Source of the DNA: Lineus longissimus
Lineage: Eukaryota > Nemertea > Pilidiophora > Heteronemertea > Lineidae
Length of the DNA: 64,000 nt
Direction: 5' to 3'
Assembly (NCBI RefSeq): GCF_910592395.1
Contig: NC_088324.1
Span: 3,040,001 to 3,104,000 of the forward strand
Made by a program: the position numbers and the translations under genes. Positions within the stretch are counted from its first letter, which is position 1, and every line of letters starts with the position of its first letter. The notes under the pieces were generated by a model, which did not search any database, was not told the DNA's origin, and saw only the letters and a program-made list of their open reading frames with translations. Shown piece after piece: positions 63,404-64,000 of the stretch.

Positions 63404-64000
63404 ATTGATGTTGTTCGTTACATTTTAACTTTGCCAGTTGGCCGGCATCAAAAGATGACGAAAGAATGTTTGATATATCTATTACTGGAATGTTCCTTGT
63501 GTAACCAAGAAAGAATTGATCTCTTTTCCTCATTGAATTCGTTCACATCTTTCCAGTCCCTTAATAACGAGCAAAAATTCTCCTTTCTTATGTCATACAA
63601 TCACGGGGACTCAGAAATTGGTAAATCTGTTATCAATTTTGTCATAGCCTGTCTCAATAAAAGAGCACTCAAGAATCCTACCTAATAATTCTAGTTCTCA
63701 AAAATTCTACCCGGTATTCTAGTTAGTCACAGGATAGATCGATTCTTCTGACTAGGCCTACTGGTACTAGATAGTATTTAACAATATTATTGTAAATTAT
63801 TGTATGGCTTCCCTTGGAGTAAATATAACGTTCTATCTACTCCAACGTTCTGTTCACTCCAAGAGCTTCCGAACAATTTCACCGGTCTCCGTCTTGTACA
63901 TTCATGTAACGTTAATTTGTATATCATTGTGTGTTCTACTGTTGCATTGTCTATCTTGTTAGATTGAGCAATACAATTACTTACTTACTTACTTACCTAT
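63404..64000 (+). mobile_element. LINE 3' end: ORF2 tail and TTAC microsatellite
   Basis: The frame 63431-63685 reads KECLIYLLLECSLCNQERID, NNEQKFSFLMSY and VINFVIACLNKR before TAA, the usual last residues of LINE ORF2 (Cys-rich end, then FLMS and a final helix). About 300 nt of 3' UTR follow and end in ACTTACTTACTTACTTACCT at the window edge. It is 5' truncated; the element may extend past the window. Confidence 0.65.

Overview
The window is eukaryotic: genes are split by GT-AG introns, intergenic sequence is long and AT-rich, and almost every major class of metazoan transposable element is present. The protein families (S1 serine protease, peptide-type GPCR, LDL-receptor class A repeats, LamG-like domain, THAP fingers, BEL/Pao, Penelope) and the recurrent TGACCTTGACCT motifs suggest an invertebrate animal, probably a marine deuterostome such as a lancelet, echinoderm or hemichordate. 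I cannot fix the species from sequence alone.

0-12 kb: the main host gene is a plus-strand chymotrypsin-fold gene (exons from 156 to a stop at 11425, 5' end outside the window). It encodes an apparently inactive protease: catalytic His is Gln, catalytic Ser is Ala, and the residue before the mature N terminus is Asn, not Arg or Lys. Its 9.2-kb second intron holds a minus-strand, Cys-rich/C2H2 multi-exon gene copy (2243-7214, broken near its C terminus), a TTAA-flanked Kolobok-like element with a THAP exon (3207-4510), and a 0.9-kb TIR element whose ends are 15-bp tandem repeats (4978-5902).

12-22.4 kb: a BEL/Pao LTR retrotransposon on the minus strand with 5-bp target duplications (AGAGG), near-identical LTRs, PBS and PPT. 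Its gag-pol reading frame is broken, and its 5' LTR is split by a 3.2-kb insertion that has its own 5-bp duplication (CCAGA).

22.4-40 kb: a fragment of a peptide-type GPCR next to a second copy of the 15-bp-repeat element, a MITE with about 180-bp inverted repeats, a shrunken Ty3/gypsy element, nested MITEs, a LINE tail and a broken pogo/Tigger transposase gene.

40-49 kb: a 2.3-kb TIR element without visible transposase, an about 320-bp tandem repeat interrupted by an 82-bp minisatellite with a 164-bp higher-order period, degenerate repeat-domain coding remnants, and one LamG-like exon.

49-64 kb: a non-LTR reverse transcriptase fragment joined to a THAP exon, an LDLa pseudogene, a head-to-head Penelope pair with short pseudo-LTRs and a GIY-YIG endonuclease, a 1.9-kb inverted-repeat element with AAGTTCC heptamers and 101-bp repeats in its arms, and two LINE 3' ends.

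The window is thus one host gene in a transposon-dense landscape. Its most distinctive content is the inactive protease and a set of poorly classified TIR elements whose arms carry tandem repeats. Exon borders were read by eye.
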